A stretch of 64,000 nucleotides of DNA from assembly GCF_047263945.1 (NCBI RefSeq), contig NZ_JBLAVB010000006.1, positions 186,001 through 250,000 on the forward strand, written 5' to 3'. Positions 61,669 to 64,000 of this stretch are shown in pieces; the first letter of the stretch is position 1, and every line of letters starts with the position of its first letter. Both the position numbers and the translations under genes were made by a program. The DNA is from Rhodospirillum sp047263945. GTDB taxonomy: Bacteria > Pseudomonadota > Alphaproteobacteria > Rhodospirillales > Rhodospirillaceae. The notes beneath the pieces are model-generated. The model was not told the DNA's origin. It was given only the letters and a program-made list of their open reading frames with translations, and did not search any database.

Positions 61669-61983
61669 ATGTATTATGAAATGCGGACCTACACCATCAA
61701 ACCGGGAAAGATGACCGAATACCTCGCCCTGTTCCGGGACGTGGGCTTGCCCATCATCTCCCAGTACACCACCCTCGTAGGCTTCTGGTACACGGAGATT
61801 GGCGAGTTGAACCAAGTGGTCCACATCTGGGCCTACGACAGCCTTGATGGCCGTGCCCAAAAGCGGAAAGAGCTGTATCAGAACCCCAATTGGATCTCTG
61901 ACTTCGTGAGCAAAATCATGCCCATGCTCGAGAAGCAGGAAAGCAAGATTCTTCTTCCCGCAGAGTTCTCCCCCATCAAATAG
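61669..61983 (+). CDS. NIPSNAP-family protein
   Basis: A 104-residue protein of the NIPSNAP family, small cytoplasmic proteins with a ferredoxin-like fold whose biochemical role is not established. It begins MYYEMRTYTIKPGKMTEYLA, the family landmark; VGFWYTEIGELNQVVHIWAY and a C-terminal ISDFVSKIMPMLEKQ follow. The ATG at 61669 fits the family start better than 61651 (6 residues longer), and AAAGAGAA lies about 6 bases before it. A GC hairpin follows 5 bases after the stop. Confidence 0.88.
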   Translation: MYYEMRTYTIKPGKMTEYLALFRDVGLPIISQYTTLVGFWYTEIGELNQVVHIWAYDSLDGRAQKRKELYQNPNWISDFVSKIMPMLEKQESKILLPAEFSPIK

Positions 61984-61987
61984 GGGT

Positions 61988-62010
61988 CCGGGGAAGCCAG
62001 GCTTCCCCGG
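61988..62010. terminator. 11-bp perfect GC hairpin between convergent genes
   Basis: CCGGGGAAGCC and GGCTTCCCCGG with a one-base loop, directly after the NIPSNAP stop and before the stop of the GMC gene on the other strand. Without a T-run; it could serve as a bidirectional transcription end. Confidence 0.55.
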
Positions 62011-62042
62011 TGGGGGCGCGGGGGGAAAGCCCCCCCCCGCCC

Positions 62043-63650
62043 TCAGGCGTTTGCGTCTTCCAACACCATGCCCGCGCCCTTCTCGGCGATCATAATCGTC
62101 GGCGAATTGGTGTTGCCCGAGGTGATCCTGGGCATGACCGAGGCATCGATCACCCGCAAACCCTCAATGCCGCGCACCCGTAAGCGTCCGTCGGTAACCG
62201 CCATGGGGTCACTCTCCACACCCATTTTCGCCGTTCCGACCGGGTGGAAGATGGTCGTCCCAATGTCTCCGGCGGCCTTCACCAATTGACCATCCTCGGT
62301 CAAATGGGCCCCCGGTTTGTATTCCTCGGGTTTGAAACGGGCCATGGCCTGCTGCCCCATCACCTTCCGCGCCAGACGAATGGCTTCGGTCGCCACGACC
62401 TGATCCTCGGTATGGGACAGATAATGGGGCGCGATAATGGGTGCGTCATTGGGATCCAGCGAGCGCGCATGGACTCCCCCCCGACTGCTGGGCCGCAGGT
62501 TACAGATACTCACCGTGATGGCGCCAAAGGAATGCATGGGCTCGCCAAACTTCTCCAGCGACAGGGGCTGGATGTGGAACTCCGCGTTGGGCGTGGCATG
62601 GCGCGGGTCGGTCTTGGCGAAGGCCCCCTGCTGGCTCGGCGCCATGGTCAGAGGTCCCCTGCGGAACAGGGCGTATTCCAGCCCCATGCGAGCGCGACGG
62701 AACAGGGATTGATAGACCACGTTCATGGTCTCCACCCCGTGCACCTTGTAGATCATGCGGAGCTGCAAATGGTCCTGTAGGTTCTCTCCGACACCGGGCA
62801 GGTGGTGGAGGGTCTCCACCCCCAGCGTCTTCAGGCGCGCACCGTCCCCAATGCCCGAACGCTCCAGAATCGCCGGAGAGGCCACGGCCCCTGCGGAGAG
62901 GATCACCTCCTTGCGCGCCTTCAGGGTCTCCCTTTGGCCATTGCGCAGGATGACGATGCCCCTGGCCTTCTTGCCGTCCAGCAGGACCTTTTCCGTCAGG
63001 GCGCCGGTGATCAATTTAAGGTTCGAACGCTTCAAGGCGGGCTTGAGGAAGCCCCGGGCCGAAGACCAGCGCCGTCCCCGCTTCTGATTCACCTCGAAGT
63101 AGGACACGCCCCCATTGTCACCGGTATTGTAATCGTCGGTGCGGGGAATGCCCGCCTGTTCCGCCGCATCGATGAAGGTATCAAGAACCTCCCAGGAGGT
63201 CCGCCGGGCTTCCACGGTCCATTCTCCGCCCACACCATGGTACCTGCTGGCGCCCCGATGACTGTTTTCATGCTTGATGAACAGGGGCAGAACGTCGTCC
63301 CAGCCCCATCCATCCAAACCCAGGTCCCGCCACCCGTCGTAGTCTTCCCGTTGTCCCCGCAGGTACAGCATAGCGTTGATAGCCGAACTGCCGCCGATCA
63401 CCTTCCCCCGGGGATAGCCGAGCACGCGGCCATTCAGACCGGGGTCCGGTTCAGTCTTGAAGCACCAATCCGCCCGGGGGTTGCCGATGGCGAAGAGGTA
63501 GCCGACAGGAATATGAAACCATATCCAGTTATCCATTCCTCCGGCCTCGACCACGGCAACGGAGTATTTTCCGTTTTCCGACAGCCGGTTGGCCATCACG
63601 CATCCTGCCGACCCCGCGCCGACAACAATGTAATCGAATTCCTCGGACAT
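62043..63650 (-). CDS. GMC-family oxidoreductase (choline/alcohol dehydrogenase-like)
   Basis: A 535-residue FAD enzyme. The N-terminal nucleotide loop FDYIVVGAGSAGCVMANRLS and the first GMC signature RGKVIGGSSAINAMLYLRGQ are clear. The second signature reads ILSAGAVASPAILERSGIG. The C-terminal substrate domain ends with TTIFHPVGTAKMG, which has the catalytic His, and ITSGNTNSPTIMIAEKGAG, which has the Asn. The length and motifs are nearest to choline dehydrogenase (BetA) and alcohol dehydrogenases of that group, but no betaine genes are adjacent, so the substrate is left open. Its ATG is preceded by GGGGAAACACC. Confidence 0.93.
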   Translation of the reverse strand: MSEEFDYIVVGAGSAGCVMANRLSENGKYSVAVVEAGGMDNWIWFHIPVGYLFAIGNPRADWCFKTEPDPGLNGRVLGYPRGKVIGGSSAINAMLYLRGQREDYDGWRDLGLDGWGWDDVLPLFIKHENSHRGASRYHGVGGEWTVEARRTSWEVLDTFIDAAEQAGIPRTDDYNTGDNGGVSYFEVNQKRGRRWSSARGFLKPALKRSNLKLITGALTEKVLLDGKKARGIVILRNGQRETLKARKEVILSAGAVASPAILERSGIGDGARLKTLGVETLHHLPGVGENLQDHLQLRMIYKVHGVETMNVVYQSLFRRARMGLEYALFRRGPLTMAPSQQGAFAKTDPRHATPNAEFHIQPLSLEKFGEPMHSFGAITVSICNLRPSSRGGVHARSLDPNDAPIIAPHYLSHTEDQVVATEAIRLARKVMGQQAMARFKPEEYKPGAHLTEDGQLVKAAGDIGTTIFHPVGTAKMGVESDPMAVTDGRLRVRGIEGLRVIDASVMPRITSGNTNSPTIMIAEKGAGMVLEDANA

Positions 63651-63669
63651 GGTGTTTCCCCTGTGCTTT

Positions 63670-63780
63670 CTAGAGCCTCCTGCCTGATTTATGATTCCGA
63701 CAAAATGCTCTAAGATTTTGTTTTATCGCATTTTTATGCGCAAAATCGGTGCCCACTTTTGCGCAATATGCTCTCTCCCG
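63670..63780. repeat. Intergenic element with inverted core CGGTGCCCACTTTT
   Basis: AT-rich non-coding element. AAAATCGGTGCCCACTTTT (63742-63760) is the inverse of the core at 25465-25484, TGCTCTAA occurs as at 19796, and GCGCAAAA/TTTTGCGC and TAGAGC/GCTCTA words suggest stem-loops. It lies upstream of the GMC gene. Confidence 0.6.
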
Positions 63781-63792
63781 CGTTTTCGCGAT

Positions 63793-64000
63793 TCACACAT
63801 GACGCATCATTGTCCCGGATCCTCGATCCCAGAAGATGACGTCGTTACCAACAGTATACTTGAAATGGTATCCCGCTTGGACCGATCCACTCCGGCTCCC
63901 CTTGTCTTTCGGTCCCCTCTTCGCCAAACGCCGGGACCGGCGATCCTCCCCCTGGGGATCAACGGGTACGATGGGGGGAGGACCACGGTACACGACAGTG
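63793..64000 (-). CDS. 3' end of an unidentified reading frame
   Basis: The minus-strand frame is open from the window edge to the stop at 63793 (about 68 codons visible). It shows a basic low-complexity stretch (GEDRRSRRLAKRGPKDKGSR) and ends in YHFKYTVGNDVIFWDRGSGT. No family is recognised, and composition is only weakly gene-like, so this may be the end of a small hypothetical gene or chance. Confidence 0.3.
   Translation of the reverse strand, partial: TVVYRGPPPIVPVDPQGEDRRSRRLAKRGPKDKGSRSGSVQAGYHFKYTVGNDVIFWDRGSGTMMRHV

Overview
The window is GC-rich, gene-dense DNA from a Gram-negative bacterium, most likely an alphaproteobacterium of the Rhodospirillales type. The evidence is the gene order and style of its division and cell-wall cluster, a long FtsZ with a Pro/Ala/Gln linker, the neighbours lpxC, bamD and recN, a TRAP transporter, and GC-rich palindromic repeats behind many genes. 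Genus and species cannot be fixed from the sequence alone.

Layout. Bases 1-14514 are one tightly packed dcw cluster on the plus strand (murE end, murF, mraY, murD, ftsW, murG, murC, murB, ddl, ftsQ, ftsA, ftsZ), with most genes overlapping by 1-17 bases. lpxC, bamD and recN follow. Directly after recN lies a 1.1 kb AT-rich island with two unknown small membrane proteins, followed by a second, diverged copy of the recN 3' end. That arrangement is a signature of insertion at the end of recN. Then come a YegD-type Hsp70, a TetR repressor divergent from an EmrAB efflux pair with a double operator, uvrB divergent from trkH, two paralogous membrane GGDEF proteins (one degenerate), and an aspartate aminotransferase with a strong terminator.

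The most interesting locus is 33877-38847. It is a single 1656-residue protein joining an N-terminal nucleoside-phosphorylase-like domain, a NACHT STAND NTPase, pentapeptide repeats and 14 nearly identical WD40 repeats, that is, a bacterial NLR-like protein. By analogy with PNP-type immune effectors it may be a one-gene, ATP-depleting antiphage system. Its last 13 codons lie inside a dispersed palindromic repeat, which continues as a tandem array of about 196-bp units. A convergent XRE regulator follows.

Bases 40452-50650 hold an EF-G-like GTPase, a secreted alpha/beta hydrolase, and a seven-gene run: GntR regulator, polar amino-acid ABC transporter (binding protein, two permeases, ATPase), a fold-type-IV aminotransferase-like protein lacking the expected lysine and glutamate, and a divergent ClC channel. 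A two-lobed histidine-phosphatase-like exported protein comes next. Bases 52398-58910 are a sugar-acid-type catabolic operon (TRAP dctPQM, a 53-residue membrane peptide, an IlvD/Edd dehydratase, an RraA-like protein) divergent from its GntR regulator, with a perfect 22-bp palindrome between them. The window closes with pabB-pabC, a possible small RNA, a NIPSNAP protein, a GMC oxidoreductase and the 3' end of an unknown reading frame. A dispersed repeat (about 105-190 bp) occurs three times (25.5, 52.1 and 59.0 kb), and several long perfect hairpins are scattered between genes. No rRNA, tRNA or CRISPR array was recognised.
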